Assembly (NCBI GenBank): GCA_935421135.1 | Contig: OW285187.1 | Location: 11,061,929 to 11,125,928, forward strand | Source of the DNA: Bugulina stolonifera | Taxonomy: Eukaryota; Bryozoa; Gymnolaemata; Cheilostomatida; Bugulidae | Length of the DNA: 64,000 bases | Reading direction: 5' to 3' | Part shown: one piece after another, positions 1 to 12,874 of the stretch | Layout: the number at the start of each line of letters is the position of its first letter | How positions within the stretch are numbered: position 1 is the stretch's first letter | Notes under the pieces: generated by a model | What the model saw: the letters and a program-made list of their open reading frames with translations, nothing else | Database searches by the model: none | What the model was told of the DNA's origin: nothing | Position numbers and translations under genes: made by a program

Positions 1-1240
1 TGGCAATGACATTGCAAGCTCAGTAATAATGCTGCTCGAATTTTGGCCGATCATCCAAACTCAACTCATTTGATATTAGGTCAGACAGCTGCGTACCTCA
101 AAACCATAAGTCTGATGTCACCAAATTTGTAAACCTTTTTGTAAAATCAATCTACCATAGCCCACAATCAAGCAGCGGTTCTGTGAGCCCAGACAAAGCA
201 GTATTCGGGATGTGGATAGTGTCCACAGAGTGATTGAAAGAAAAATTCGTCACCATGAGATCCATAGCCCACTATCACTAATACGGCATCTCAAAAACAT
301 CAAACCAAACGGTGTAACGATGGAAATCTTACAACTAACAAGGAAGTCAATATATGATTACTCAGCATCTGCTCGAGCCCATGCTACAACTCAATCAAAT
401 ATACAATGTGCAAAGAACTTTTATACGATAGACACAACATCACAAGAATTTCCATAAAATACTCATTCTCTGGTGAGAGATAATTACATCAGGTTTTCAA
501 ACCCCGTAGGCCCAGATCATCTAACCAATTAACTCGTGTGAACTGCCTTTAGTAAAACTGTTGAGCTCGACCACCAAATTATTTGCTGAAAAAATATCGG
601 ACTTGAGGAGCATGTTGCCACTCATGCCTGATATCGACAGAAGATATATGCAATCAGTCATCGATATGTTAATGAGATATCTAAAACGTTGACTATTTGA
701 GCAAGCTTCAACAACATTTTCCACCTGAGTTACATCTATTGAGCCATGCAGTACGTTTATCAAGTTTGTCTACCATATTATTTTATATGTTATGTTATAT
801 CATAAGTATTACTTCATATTGCGCTATATTATATTATATTACATTGTATTATGCTATATTCTACTTTATTATATTACAATTCATTATATTATATTATTGC
901 ATTGCATATTAAATTCTAACTAACCATCAAATTAAGACCATTGTTTGTTTGAACAAGCCAGTTGGCGCATTTGTTCACTGAACTCGAACAATTCAGTGAA
1001 CAGAATGATGCGTCATGACACTTGAGATAATCTTCTGTTAATCTATGACAATGAGAATTTCAATAAATAACCACATAATACATATACATGTACATGTACA
1101 TAATACATATAATGTAGTTGTCTACCTAATTATGATGTGTAAATATTGCAAGTGCTGATAAAACATTTAAAACAATAAAACTGCAGCCATTCGAACTTGA
1201 AATGAAATTTGCTCAAAATCAGCAATTGTTCACTTGAGCC
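1..1240. other. Intergenic DNA, nothing recognised
   Basis: No protein family or RNA gene was recognised. Positions 780-905 are a low-complexity run of TATTATA/TTATATTA-type repeats. An 81-codon open frame at 212-457 on the plus strand has no recognisable motif and no splice context, so it is not called as a gene. Confidence 0.5.
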
Positions 1241-1335
1241 CTAGGCCAGCGATTTCTCTGCATTGTTGGTCCCTGGATATACAGAGATAACTGACTAATA
1301 AATCATGCATTGAATAGTAGAATAATGCCACAAAC

Positions 1336-4300
1336 CTATCTTCAACTTTAAAAGAATGAGTTCCATAGTAGTTCTAGCATCTTCCTCCGGGCAATGGCCA
1401 GAATCCCCACATTGGATATCCTTCCTGAAACCAGATTAATACTGTTCTGATAATTCCTTTTGCTGAAAAATCTTTTTGTATGATATCAATGGCAAGTATA
1501 CTTTCCGAGACAATAACTCAATAGCAATCTGTACCAAAGGAAGGATCTGACAACTTTGAATACATGAAAAAGATGAAACATTTTGTTAGAGTGGATAGTG
1601 GAGCTGCCAACAGTAATAGAAACAATTACTCTATATTACAGTATACCTTTGAAACAAACTAGGTAAATTATTTTGTGTACCTGAGAAAGTGAGCAGCAAG
1701 TTTCTTGAGTCCAGTCTTGCTGTGTGGCATTCCCTTTAGATTATAGCAGACGGATGTGTCTATTACATACGGGTGATATAGCTGTGAAATAAATGCAAGC
1801 ATGTATAGCACTAATATAGTAACAGATATACATGTACATATATTCATGTCTATGGACAATACAAACTAAGTACAGGCATACACAAGCTCAACGGTGATAG
1901 AAACTATCTACAAGAAATATACATGTAGATATGTGAGGTACTTATGCCTGTGTGACGTAATTGGGATAGCATACCTTTAGAGCTACCAAGTCACTGTTTA
2001 GAGACTGTCCACACAGAATTGCGTCTGCAGGAAGTAGTCTCCGCAGCTCCTTCTGTACATCCTTCAAGTTAGTCGTGACATCTTTGAGTAATGGAGCAGT
2101 CATGCCGCTAAACCTAATATGTAAATATCCAATAACTTATAAAATATAAATATGTACAATGTATTTAGGCTAATTTGTAACAGGAGCACACATACCACCA
2201 TTTATATTATACACAGTTTAAGTTTTGTGAACAGCAAATAACGTAATCTATCTCTTTACATGTACTGTGTGGCAATTAAATAAGAAGAGGTTTTCTATAG
2301 TGTAAATTTGTCTGCCTTTGAGAGCAAGGGTTTTTGCTCGACTCTAAGTATTTAACCTATTGACCTTTTGATTTCAAGGTTTACACTCTTGGGCTTTAGT
2401 ATTGACAGCGCCGGGTATTAAGCCCTCAAATTAGCAACTAGTCTGAAAAGATTCCCATTTGATTAATCATAGCTATTCAACTACAATAGTTAAGAATTCC
2501 AAGATTACTTTCAACTGAGCGAATTCTAATTAACCACAACATACATTACATGTTAGAATGTAGAGCACAACAACATGTTAGACATAAGCCCGCTATAAAT
2601 ATTATAGAGCTCACAGAGGTAACACAGCTCAGGGTGAAACAGACAGGTGGAAGCATAGAATAATACTATTGGTGACATACTTAGTAAGGTAATCGGTAAT
2701 TGGCAGGTCAGGTTTTACCAGAGATTTATACACTACATTCAGCTTCTCATCTACTACACAGACACTGGCCAGTGACCACCGGCAATCACTTGTCATAACC
2801 ATCTCGCAGTCCAAAGCATACATGGGACTCGACTCTGTGACTCTCTTATAACTTGCTTGGCTGAACTCGAAATCTTTGAGAACACTATCTGTCGCAAAAA
2901 TAACATTACTGTAATATAAAAACAAAAACTAAAACAATATCACCACAATTAATAGTATAATGCATAAATATTTGGAAATGGTAGTGTATTTATCGTGTCT
3001 TATCCTAATTCTATTACTTATGTATTACAATAGGCATTATCAATGTGTAACAAAACAATTAACTGAATTATAGTGATGAAATAGTAAAAGGTAAAAAAAC
3101 CATGCTGCATGATATACCTGTAGGACAGTCTTACCAAGATCACATGATTGGGTGGGCAGAGGGTAGCCCTCGGCAGTTAGGTCAGTGAATGACAACAGGA
3201 GCATAGTCCTAGAGAACGCATCCTTTGCTTGTAAGAGAGCATTAATATCCAGTTCCATGTCTATCCTATCACCATCAGCTGTGTGAGCAGTAGAGGACCT
3301 ATCTAAGGGAGTAAGAATACATGTAACAATACCTACAGTACATTGGAATACCTACATTTAAATACTTATATTGCAGCACCACCAAATGCATGTATGCTCC
3401 TGATTGAACCCTACAAAAGTATTAGAATTACAACATAATTTTTAACTTTCGGCTCACTTGTTTTACTCCCAATGCACAGATTTAGCAAGCTCCGTTATGG
3501 GTTTATGCAGTCATATAAGTGGGTCATATGCCAAACATTTGTGCTAGCTATTACTAGCCTATGTGATAGCTGTTATTGTTCAAACGGAACACTAAAGTGT
3601 GGTGGTGTAACAAGTTGCGTAGTTAAGTGGTAGCTATTAGCTTGCAGTCAGTGTGCTAATGTAAAACTCAGTGGGCAGGCCAGCTGACTGTTTACTGATG
3701 TTTACTTCATAAACGATGCCAATGGATGGTTCATAATAACTTGAGGTAATTATCTTACATTTAGAGTATGACTATAGCGAGTACATTATGGAGGAAATGA
3801 CAGAACCCATTGAATAGTTATAATATGGGAAAAGCGTGCAGCTAGCTGTTAACAAATTGAGCCTTTAGCCGAATTACATGTATATATGCATGTACATAGA
3901 TATATTGTCTACATACAAATGTACACCCGATGTAGAGGAATAGTGACACACACCTGTGTTGTGTCTAGCGCTGTGCTTGCTGCTCGGTTTAGGTAAAGTA
4001 TTAGCGACTTCCGACGGTGTCAATGGTACCATAAACAGATCTTCCTCGACATTGGCATCATAGAGAGATGAGGACACCATCCTTACTGACTATAAACAGA
4101 ATATATGTCCATGTTAGTCAAACAGTTCTACAAATAGGTGCAGTACTTCATATGACGTAACGTTGAGACCTAAGAACCTTACAATTCCAGTACTGATGTA
4201 CATGTATATAACTTGTTTAGCCTGTTCAGATTATGTTGCCATCACTTTTACCATTGGATATCAGGTTGTCAGGCATGAAACCTTTACGTTGGAACTACAT

Positions 4301-5818
4301 GTAGGGCTATAAATCAGCGATGACCTAACTGGTTTATTACAATTAATAAGATAAATACCTGGTCAGCAAAGAGATGATTGGTGTGTGGCCAAGCAGCTGG
4401 AAGGGAAATCTTAACATCCAACCAGCTCACACTCTCCACCAAGATGACGAGGATTTGAGTGACACTTGTTACGTACTGAACTGAGCACCACCTGTAGTGG
4501 TCAAATATTATAGGGTTACACAAAACAAGAGGAGACATGAATGTAATGTTACAGAATACACATTACTAAGTCAAACAATAATGATGAAGGCCTACAGCCG
4601 TAATGATATCGTCTACCAAACGCCACCAAGCAGAGTTTGTGAACTGTGTCGCTTCGAATCATGTTTCAAGTTTGAGCTATACACAAGGCTGGTGGTTTGG
4701 TGTAGAACAACGAGACACTTTCAGTGGGTCCACAATACATTGTAATAGAAAGTTCTTTATACAGTGTGAACTATAGCCCCCCTCCCCCAGCATATTGCAC
4801 ATTTTGTTCAGTTTATATAAAAGTATTTCACTTGACATATATATAGTAAATGGTTCTATTAATTACTTATGCAATAAGTTGGTGTAATAAAAAAATCAGA
4901 AGTAAAATAGGCTTACAACTCTTAAACATACCTTGGTCTATACATAGAGTTTCTACCAAATAGATTGTACATGATCAACTGCTGTACACCACAGGCGTGC
5001 AACGCAATTGGACTAGTCAGTTCTGGAGCATTCTCATTGTACAGCAAACTCTTTCTCCTGCATTCACTCAGGAATGGCTGATCTATATAGATTTTGACCA
5101 ACTTTCTGGCCTTAAAATATATGTATGTATATCATGACTAACAGGTCTCCATCCAAAACTTGAGTACGCCCAGAACTTTGATATATATGTAAGACTATAT
5201 CTCACAATATGGACAGCATGGATTTGTGGTTACTAAAAATGATAGGCTATAGAAAGAACAGCGGAAAATAATTCCCAATTGCAGAGATAAACTATTAAAC
5301 ACACAATAAATATCAGTGCCTAGAATGCCGTACTTCGTCAATCTTTCGCTTTTTGTTCAGAAGTTTTCTATATGCCGAGTAAACATTGGCATCTGTGGAA
5401 CAGTCCTCCTCACTGTCACTGTTATGTGGCCTTTTCAAATTATCAGAGGATGTTTGGGAGTTACCACCCATCTGCTCTTCTAATTCCTGTATCAGCTATA
5501 AAAATGCAGGAAAAAAATTTCACCATACATCCCTTATCCATGGGGAATACCTCAATGTGTAGAATTCATAGTTATTGTGCTGCATGTATGCAGAAAATCA
5601 AGCTGAATCACAATACAATACAATCAATACAAAACAGTAGAGACCCCAAACTAAAGTGCAGTGGATATTATCATCATTAAATTATGTGAAATATGGAGGC
5701 CTAAATACATGTATTGCGAGTCGCCTACCTGCTCATGAGTCTTAGTTGAAGTCAGATTTATTAGTGCAGCCATTTTAGCTTTTTTCCTGTTAATCCGGTT
5801 GAATTTCTTCTCGCTCAT
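1336..5818 (-). CDS. REXO5: REXO5-like (NEF-sp) DEDD-family 3'-5' RNA exonuclease
   Basis: The product is a predicted 3'-5' exoribonuclease; REXO5-type enzymes act in nuclear RNA processing. Exons on the minus strand: 5818-5729, 5495-5334, 5110-4932, 4491-4359, 4089-3954, 3302-3135, 2888-2681, 2113-1975, 1781-1681 and 1424-1336, all with compatible phases. A 17-nt last exon at 1257-1241 ending in TAG is possible but weak. Exon 7 carries ExoI (ALDCEMVMT), exons 8-9 carry ExoII (FSGMTAPLL, then SLNSDLVALK and HPYVIDTS), and exon 10 carries the ExoIII region (DIQCGDSGHCPEEDART). The ExoII wording is closer to REXO5 than to REXO1. Exons 3-4 match the upstream REXO5 region. The start ATG at 5818 opens a basic N-terminus (MSEKKFNRINRKKAK). 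The predicted protein is about 470 residues and appears to end just after the exonuclease domain; human REXO5 continues into two RRM domains, which were not found here. Confidence 0.85.
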
Positions 5819-6960
5819 GTCTATGTCCTTCAAATAAGTTAGCTTCAAGTCAATGATACAGTAGTGAGAGTATCATGTATCATGTTCCCGTATGTCGCTA
5901 CAATCCTTAGAACCTACCAATGCATATGGATAGAAAGTATAGCCATGGGCATCAGTATACCAAAACAAAAATCCAACAGATGATATTGCATTTAGTCTTA
6001 TGAAATTGAGAAAAACCTTGCCCTAACACTAGATCAAATGTATGTACCTATCCATATGTAATGTTAAAAGCCATACTACATGCAGATGCATTCACAATTG
6101 CAACTACTTCTTATGCCACCTAGACTTGCATGCACAAAACCCAATTTTAAAAAAGTTATGCTAATTATGCTTGGAACTACAGGCAACCAAATACCAACAT
6201 CTCTCAGATTGGAAGCTCGTACATACTATGAAGTTTAAACTGCTTTTGAATGTCCTTATTGCTGACAAAGTCATCCCATTTAATGGTTCAGATTTGGTTC
6301 AGATACCATTTCATCTAGGTTTTGAGCACATGAGTAGCATTTTTCTACTTGGTCATGGGTTGAAGAGACCAGGGAAACCGGTTGCCAGGCAAACGGTGCA
6401 CTTGGTTCTAAATATCAGCTCTTTGCTGAACCAGACCTTCAGCTTGAGTTTGTCATAAGACTTTGAGGTATTAGACAACCTTGAACTGATTTCATCCATT
6501 TCATTGTTATTGATGACTGGTAGCAGTGGTGTTGTGAAGCCCCAACGGTCCCCGACGGCGTTGGGGTAAGGAGAAATAATCTTATTTCGTTGGGGTAAGT
6601 ATATTTTTTCATCGTTTTGCCATTGCGAACTATCACTAACGATCACTAAGCAAATCCAATGCATTTTTGTCCTTCTACGGAAAGGGGCCAGAATTCATAG
6701 ACAACAAACCTATTGTACAGTTAAGCTACTGCAGGCAAAATATCGCACGCCGTAAGCTTTGACTTCAGAATTTGATCTCTTCTAAAGTGCAAGGCTACCA
6801 TATTATAAACCTGGCTCCTTGTGATTTTCTATAGAAAATAGTGAGACTTGAACCATGAACAGCTGCATTATCGGGATGGCATTGTTTCGTGGCAGGCTAT
6901 AGGAGAAAAAACATTTTACAGATTTTTATTCATTCCCAAGTGAAATTGATTCATCCAATA
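5819..6960. other. Upstream region of the REXO5-like gene, no gene recognised
   Basis: This stretch separates the start of the minus-strand exonuclease gene from the first transposon remnant. It should hold the exonuclease promoter, but no specific site was identified. Overlapping open frames at 6171-6664 on both strands show no family motif. Confidence 0.45.
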
Positions 6961-9400
6961 TGAGTTCAGATTCGGATCAAAAGAACACTCTCTTCAATTT
7001 CTTCAAAAGGTATACATTCTTTGTTAAGGACAACACAAAAAGATGATTGTTGTAACAATCATATTGATTATTTTATTGTAATTATTTACAAATTAGTTGT
7101 TTTAATTATTTATTACCCAATAATTTATAACTTTTATCTTTACTTTCATCAAAGAATCATTTATGTTTTATATAGATTTTTATTAAATTATGATGATATT
7201 ATTACTATATATTTTATTATATTAACTATTAAAACAATTATGAAAGAAGTGGTAAACATGAAAAGATTGTAATGATGATAATATTATTTTACCACCTTTT
7301 CCATCACTGTTATCAAACTTTGTGACTAAATCAAGTCTTTTTAAGATGTGATGATTCAAGATTTGCTGATGCGTTAAAATATATTCAGCCAGTAGCAGTG
7401 ATAATATCACTATTTCTGTTTTAACCACTGTTGGTACTACTATAACCATTACCATTGCTTGCGACAAGAAGTGCTACTGCGGCAGCAAAGAATACTTATT
7501 TCCAATACTATTAGGTTCTCTTTTCAGCATTTCAATACCACTGCTAGTTGGACTACTACTGTTGTTACTACTTTTAAGACTTCAATATTGCTAGTAGGTC
7601 TACTACTCCTAGTGCTACTGCTACTACAGATGGTACTACTACTAGCAGGCAGTAGCACTGTTTATAAATTTAGTGTAGCTTCAACTTATCACTTATGGTC
7701 TGTTATTTTGTTTAGAAGAAAGACCACACACTCGAGCATGAGCATTGACAGCGATAAAGGGCACTCTAGCAGAGCTTCTGCCATTCCTGTTGTGACAATG
7801 ATGTGAGTGATAACAATGATGTGCTCACTAGAACATACCAGCTTTGCTATCATCGCAGAATTTTTTGATTTGATAAAAATTTAATGCTTTAGTGACTGTG
7901 ATCAAGTTTTGATGTTTGCAATTTACAGTTTTGCTTAGCCACTAGATTTGTTCACATGCCGTACCATTGAACCTGTCTGTACTGATAATATTCGAATTCA
8001 CTTTACAAATGATAAGCATTGCTTTTTTGTAACCTACGACGCTTTTTCAGGTTACAGATCTGATGATCAAGAAGATGCTGATGTGCCAGCTGAAGATTCA
8101 GTGGTGAAAACTTCTAGAAGACAACAGGTTCAATAGTGAATACCTGAGCAAAAATCTAGTTGGTACAGTCTCAGATGGTGTTTCTGTGATGCTTGGAAAG
8201 CAGACTTGTGTGCTAACTTAGCTTAAAATGAAGTATCCTAATAGCATTTTGTGGCACTGCATGTGTCACAGACTTGAGCGAGCTGTTGGAGATGCAGTTT
8301 CTTCGGTCACACAGATCAACCATGTCAAGTCTTTTCTTGATGAGCTGTATTCCATCTCCAGTCAAAACTCAAAAGCGCAGTGAGAGTTGGAGCAGTGTGC
8401 TGTTGCTATTCATGCTGAGCTCCTCGCGGTTGGCAGGGTGCTAGACGTACTTTGGGTAGCGTCAAGCTACAAAAGTTTGTTGGCGGTGTAGAGAAGCTAT
8501 GCAGCATTGCAAAGATTTTCCAAGGACTCGGATTCTGCACAGCAACCAAAGCATAGATCAATGTACAATGGAATTATGAGCATGCTTGAATCGCCTCATA
8601 CATAATTTAGCTATCATGCTTGATGAACTTGAGGCTCTGTCAGAACTGTCTGTGGCCCTCTAAAGTGAGCAATGATCCATCGGTAGTGCATATAAATCAG
8701 TTCGACGTGCGATTCGAGCCTTAGAGCTACAGAAAAAAAAAGGGAAAATGGGAGACTATTTTGACCTTTATGAACACTGTGGTGGAGTGTTTATGGGTGT
8801 TTAACCAAAAAGCAGCCGTGGCCCATAATTATATAAATAAACCAGCCTTTCTTCAAGCCCTGACATATAATCGGAGTAGCAGGTGCTATGACAATATTGG
8901 TTTCAAAGATCACACTGATTTTGTTGAATCTCTTCAACAGTGTGATTTTCTCTACCCAGAGAAATGGCCAAGAGGCACTGTAAGTCTATGGCCTGAAAGA
9001 GAAAGGCACTTGAAGGCTTTATGTGAAAGATTTCTTATGGATGACAGCTCTCACCGACTTGCCTTTAGAGACTTTTTAGATGAACCAGATGTAAGACCAC
9101 CTCCAATTAAACCCCTCTGTACACACTGCCAGTCAGTAGCTCTGACTGTGAACGAGGTTTCTAAACAATCATTGTTATATGCAGCGATCTACGCAACAGT
9201 CTGACTGTGGAGCACATAAACAGTTTGATGTTTGTTTTTTTGTTGACCCACCTGTTAGGCTGTTTAATTCAGAACACTATGTTAGACGTGGCTGCACTCC
9301 CACAGATCTGCCAAATTTCATGTTCCCAAAACTTTCTTTAAATCTGTTGGACAAGGCACAACAGCTAATACTTGCATTTATAAATGTATACAGTTTGCTA
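6961..9400 (+). pseudogene. hAT-family transposase pseudogene (KIAA1586/ZMYM-like type)
   Basis: A degraded cut-and-paste transposase. It opens with ATG at 6961 and an N-terminus with the FNFFKR motif typical of this hAT subgroup. Translation of 8100-8650 gives the catalytic-core region (LVGTVSDGVSVMLGK, then ILWHCMCHRLERAVGDAV and GRVLDVLWVASS) interrupted by in-frame stops. The C-terminal dimerisation region lies at 8761-9300 (SDLRNSLTVEHINSLMFV, then PPVRLFNSEHYV) and changes frame near 9240. Positions 7021-7850 do not read as hAT and contain AT-rich DNA plus CTA-type trinucleotide repeats near 7588-7660, either an intron or a later insertion. Terminal repeats were not located. Several stops and frameshifts make it non-functional. 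Confidence 0.8.
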
Positions 9401-9498
9401 AAAACGAAAACTATAAGCACGAATATAAAATCTAAGTACAATTTAAGACAATATACAAAATCAAAGCATTTGACGAAAGCAATTTTGATGAACTTTGT

Positions 9499-9790
9499 TT
9501 GATGAATGACAAAAGATATGGTTTTACAGCTGCGTCAACTTATAAACCTCAATTTATTTCTGGAACTTCAGCAAGTACCCCTACTACTAGCACTAGCACA
9601 GCTCAACCAAGTCTCCAGCAGTCAACGAACAGAGGTACAATCACTCAAAACGAATTTGATTCTGCTGCTGTAGAATATATTGCATCTAGCTTGTTGCCAT
9701 ATCATCATGTTTCCAGCGATGCTTTCCTAACATTGATGAACAAAGGAGCTCTAGGGCCTCACCACGAAGACCAGAAAGGCTTACCAAACA
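9499..9790 (+). pseudogene. Probable N-terminal fragment of a second hAT (ZBED-like) transposase
   Basis: An open frame of 100 residues has a Ser/Thr/Gln-rich linker followed by DSAAVEYIASSLLPYHHVSS. This resembles the segment of ZBED-type hAT transposases just after the BED finger. It stops at 9801 and no catalytic core follows; DNA of a different transposon family begins shortly afterwards. The assignment rests on one short motif and is tentative. Confidence 0.4.
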
Positions 9791-9989
9791 AAGGCCCATA
9801 ACACCTTTATTGTAATAAAGGACATCATTCTTGGCTAGAAAGCCAGGACAAGTACATGTACAAGGACACCAACATTCACAGTTGGCTTTGGGGCGAATAT
9901 TTGGTAAGGTTACATAGAACAAAAAGCGAAAACACTAAGAGGTAGCCCAGCAACCAGTTTATATGCTATATGAGAGAAGTGGGTTACCA

Positions 9990-10860
9990 CTGACAACAAA
10001 ACAGTGCCACCAGCTTTACTAGATATCTTCAAAAAGCATAATACAAACATCCCCTAATCTGCTCTAGTAGACGCCTTTCTCAATAACACTCCTCAATCTA
10101 GTGGAGCTGAAAATTTTACCAAGTCAGCCTGGATGACTGTTGAAATTTTTAGTCAGCAATATATGCCCCACTTCATCAAACACACCAAGTGTACTGTTGA
10201 AAAATCTGTTTTACTCGCCCTTTTAATCACAGCTCTCATGTACCACATTACAATTGAGCTATGGACATTTGGACGTGAGATAATCCTGGGAGAACAGTTT
10301 CACTGTATGATGTTGGTGATCTAGCAAACTGTGCCTTCACAAATGCAATGACACCTTGTGACATTAAATCTGGGTTCGAGTCTCGGGTATCTACCCACTA
10401 AATCGTCATGTTTTTGATGCATGAGAGTGTAGGCCCTCAGAAATCACCACAATCCTGAAAGCACATATATAGTCATTCAACTGCCCCTGCTGAACACGAT
10501 GTTAAAGATGCGCAGGTTCTGACTATGGTTTCTCAAACGACTTCAAAAACTGTGTCCACCCAAGTAACCCTGGACCAGCTTCTGCCACTACCTAAAACAG
10601 CATCTAGAAAAGATGGAAGAGCGCGAAAGAAATAACTTAACTCAGCAGTTATTACTGACACCCCGGAGAAAGAGAGAATTGCTGCCTACAGTGTTAGAAA
10701 GGAGAAAAACCTACCTAAGTTAAACAAAAAAGAGAAAGATCGTGGCAGAAGAGGGCGGATGATCAGCCAGAAACGAGTAATGGTGGCGACTTACTTGCTG
10801 TTGGCAAGTTTGTTCTGGTACGATCTGACACCTGTGTGCGTAAAGTCGTGAGCACTCGTT
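9990..10860 (+). pseudogene. pogo/Tigger-type (DDE_1) transposase remnant
   Basis: Pieces of a pogo-type transposase are readable across several frames. The central part at 10070-10290 reads SAWMTVEIFSQQYMPHFIKHTK and then VEKSVLLALLITALMYHITIELWTF. This matches the family stretch that holds the second catalytic Asp (normally LLLLDNH), but the DN is lost here. Further on, 10590-10720 encodes a basic segment with the TDTPEKERI pattern common near the C-terminus, and 10790-10830 reads DLLAVGKFVLVR. Multiple stops and frameshifts make it inactive. Terminal repeats and TA target sites were not identified. Confidence 0.7.
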
Positions 10861-11149
10861 ATTTTTCGTATGTTTGATGTTATAGGTCTTATTTTTTGTA
10901 TTTTTTTCTGTTATATGTGCTATTTGTTGTATGTTATATGTGCTACGACTAGCTTCAGCCATAATCCGGAGTGCACCTTTCTCAGAGTTCTGGGCCAAAG
11001 AGAGTAATAAAAACATTTGTTTTAATGTGCGGTGTATATTGTATGTACTGAGAGCGTGTCTTGCATTGTGCACTTCACTTAAATCATAAGCAAAAGATGG
11101 CTCTCAGCCAGGCACTAGAAAAAAGTGAAAATACTGCTTACTTTCTTGT

Positions 11150-11800
11150 AGACTTTATGCCACCCTTTTCCCTTAAACTGCCAATTTTCTGACCATCTAT
11201 CTAGTTTGTCCAAATCTTTTTGTAAGACATGCATTTTCAGCAGTTTTATAAATTTTCACATCATCTACAATAATAATCTACAGTTACAATAATATTCAGA
11301 CATCAAATGTGAGGACAAATCACTGACAGTGCAGTGGCCCGAAAACTGAATCGTGAAGAACCCCTGATGTTACTGTTCAACAGTTTTGACCTTCTACAGT
11401 GACATATTGTCTACGACCATCAAAACAGTTCGGTTAATACCAATTTGAAAATCAACTTTCTATGATTCAATGTGTCAAATGCTTTAAAAAAATTCAAAAT
11501 AATTAAGTCGATGGTCCTACTTGAATCGTATAAATAGGAAACACGTCCAAGGGTATCTGTGTAGACGAAAACCATGTTGACCACCATTAAAAACAGTCTA
11601 TTTCTTTTAAAACACTATATATGAGAGGAAATAATGTGCTCAAGGAGATAGCATGCTACAGAAGTCAGCGAGACTGGGCGATAGTTATCAGGTACACTAG
11701 CTGTTTACTTCCCTTTTTATGAACAGGTTGAATTATGGCTAGCCTCGAAACTGAAGGAAGTACTCCTTAAGAAAGTGAAAAAGAAAGTACATTAAGAGAA
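11150..11800 (-). pseudogene. Degraded LINE reverse-transcriptase fragment (CR1/L2-like)
   Basis: On the minus strand the reverse-transcriptase palm can still be read in broken frames: TIDLIILNFFKAFDTLNHRKLI at about 11520-11430, then a degraded VPQGSVLGP region, then VDDVKIYKTAE near 11275-11240. This is an old, inactive retrotransposon copy with many stops. Its 5' and 3' ends are not defined. Confidence 0.75.
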
Positions 11801-12029
11801 ATTTCAATTACAGAAGGTCCACCTATTTTGTTGGTGTCAATGCCATTCAATAACTTTCTAACTCCTTTGGCAGTCACATTAATCTCCTGATTGACAATTG
11901 TAAAAACTAGTGCTTCAGATAGAAAGGAAGATGATGGTAATAGTTAATAGCAATGCATAGTTTTAGCTATCTTTTAAACAACACCAAGACAGAAAATTTC
12001 TCATCTCACCCTTACCTTCGTGTCGAGCT

Positions 12030-12290
12030 GAGTTATGGTTTAAAATTGGGTAGATACATTGACATAGTTGTGTCCAAGGCCATGAAGTTGTTGAGAATGC
12101 TGAGAAGGGTTTGAAGGTCTGCAGACACTAAGGCCGGACAGGTACCACTCAACACGCTAGTCAGACCTGTACTCGAGTAATGGATGCCAAGTTTGGGACC
12201 CACATACTAAAAAAATATCAAAAAATTGAGAAAACTACAAAATAAAGGGCTGAGGTTTATATATCGTCTAAAAGGCCAAGTACAGCTGGA
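12030..12290 (+). pseudogene. LINE C-terminal fragment
   Basis: Plus-strand translation gives SKAMKLLRMLRR, then LVRPVLE, and then LQNKGLRFIYRLKGQ. This is the conserved region after the thumb of CR1/L2-like reverse transcriptases. Stops and one frame change are present. It lies in the opposite orientation to the fragment at 11150-11800, so the two are separate insertions or an inverted rearrangement. Confidence 0.7.
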
Positions 12291-12874
12291 CTAAAAATCG
12301 ATATTTGATATCGATATTCAGGATTTGTCTTTCCAATCAAAACGACACTGATTCTCAAGTATTTCAATATAGCGACTAACCGGTACATCGGCAAAGTTGA
12401 GCAACATATCGATTGTTTACTTGAGGATCCAGCAGTCCAGGCATAATAATCCGAGTTTCCAACGAGGCTTTCTTTTACCTGTTTTGCTTTCCTACAGTGT
12501 AGTTGTGTGTTACCGATTTTTACATCCACTTGTTCTTAGTAATTCTTTGTAAGGGTTAAGCTTCAGATTTTGAAAATCGTCTTTACTTCAGCAGTCGGCA
12601 CACAAGGGAGACTATGTTTTATATAATATATTGTAATTGTCTACATTTTCTCAAATGTTCTTCAACCTTCCTTACTATGTTCACAAATGAAAACAAAGAT
12701 GTAATAGACCATAATAATCACATGGCTAAAAATACCTACATGTAAAATAGTTGTTGTTGACCAACAAACACACCTTTTTGCCTTGCAGAAGTATGCTCAA
12801 TAGCTACGTTCACAATTGTGAAAGTTATTAAAACCAAAGTCTTCTCAACGTCGAATCTGTGAAGCCATCTACGT
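12291..12874. other. Inter-repeat DNA, nothing recognised
   Basis: No gene or clear repeat boundary was seen. A short palindromic run around 12296-12325 (ATCGATATTTGATATCGATA) is the only structure noted. Confidence 0.4.

Noticed and set aside
6353..6664. Minus-strand frame of 103 residues between the exonuclease gene and the first hAT
   Set aside because: No recognisable domain; overlapping frames on both strands are equally long.
10340..10400. Possible tRNA or SINE with B box GGGTTCGAGTCTC
   Set aside because: No A box at the right distance and no cloverleaf could be drawn; the site lies within a pogo remnant.
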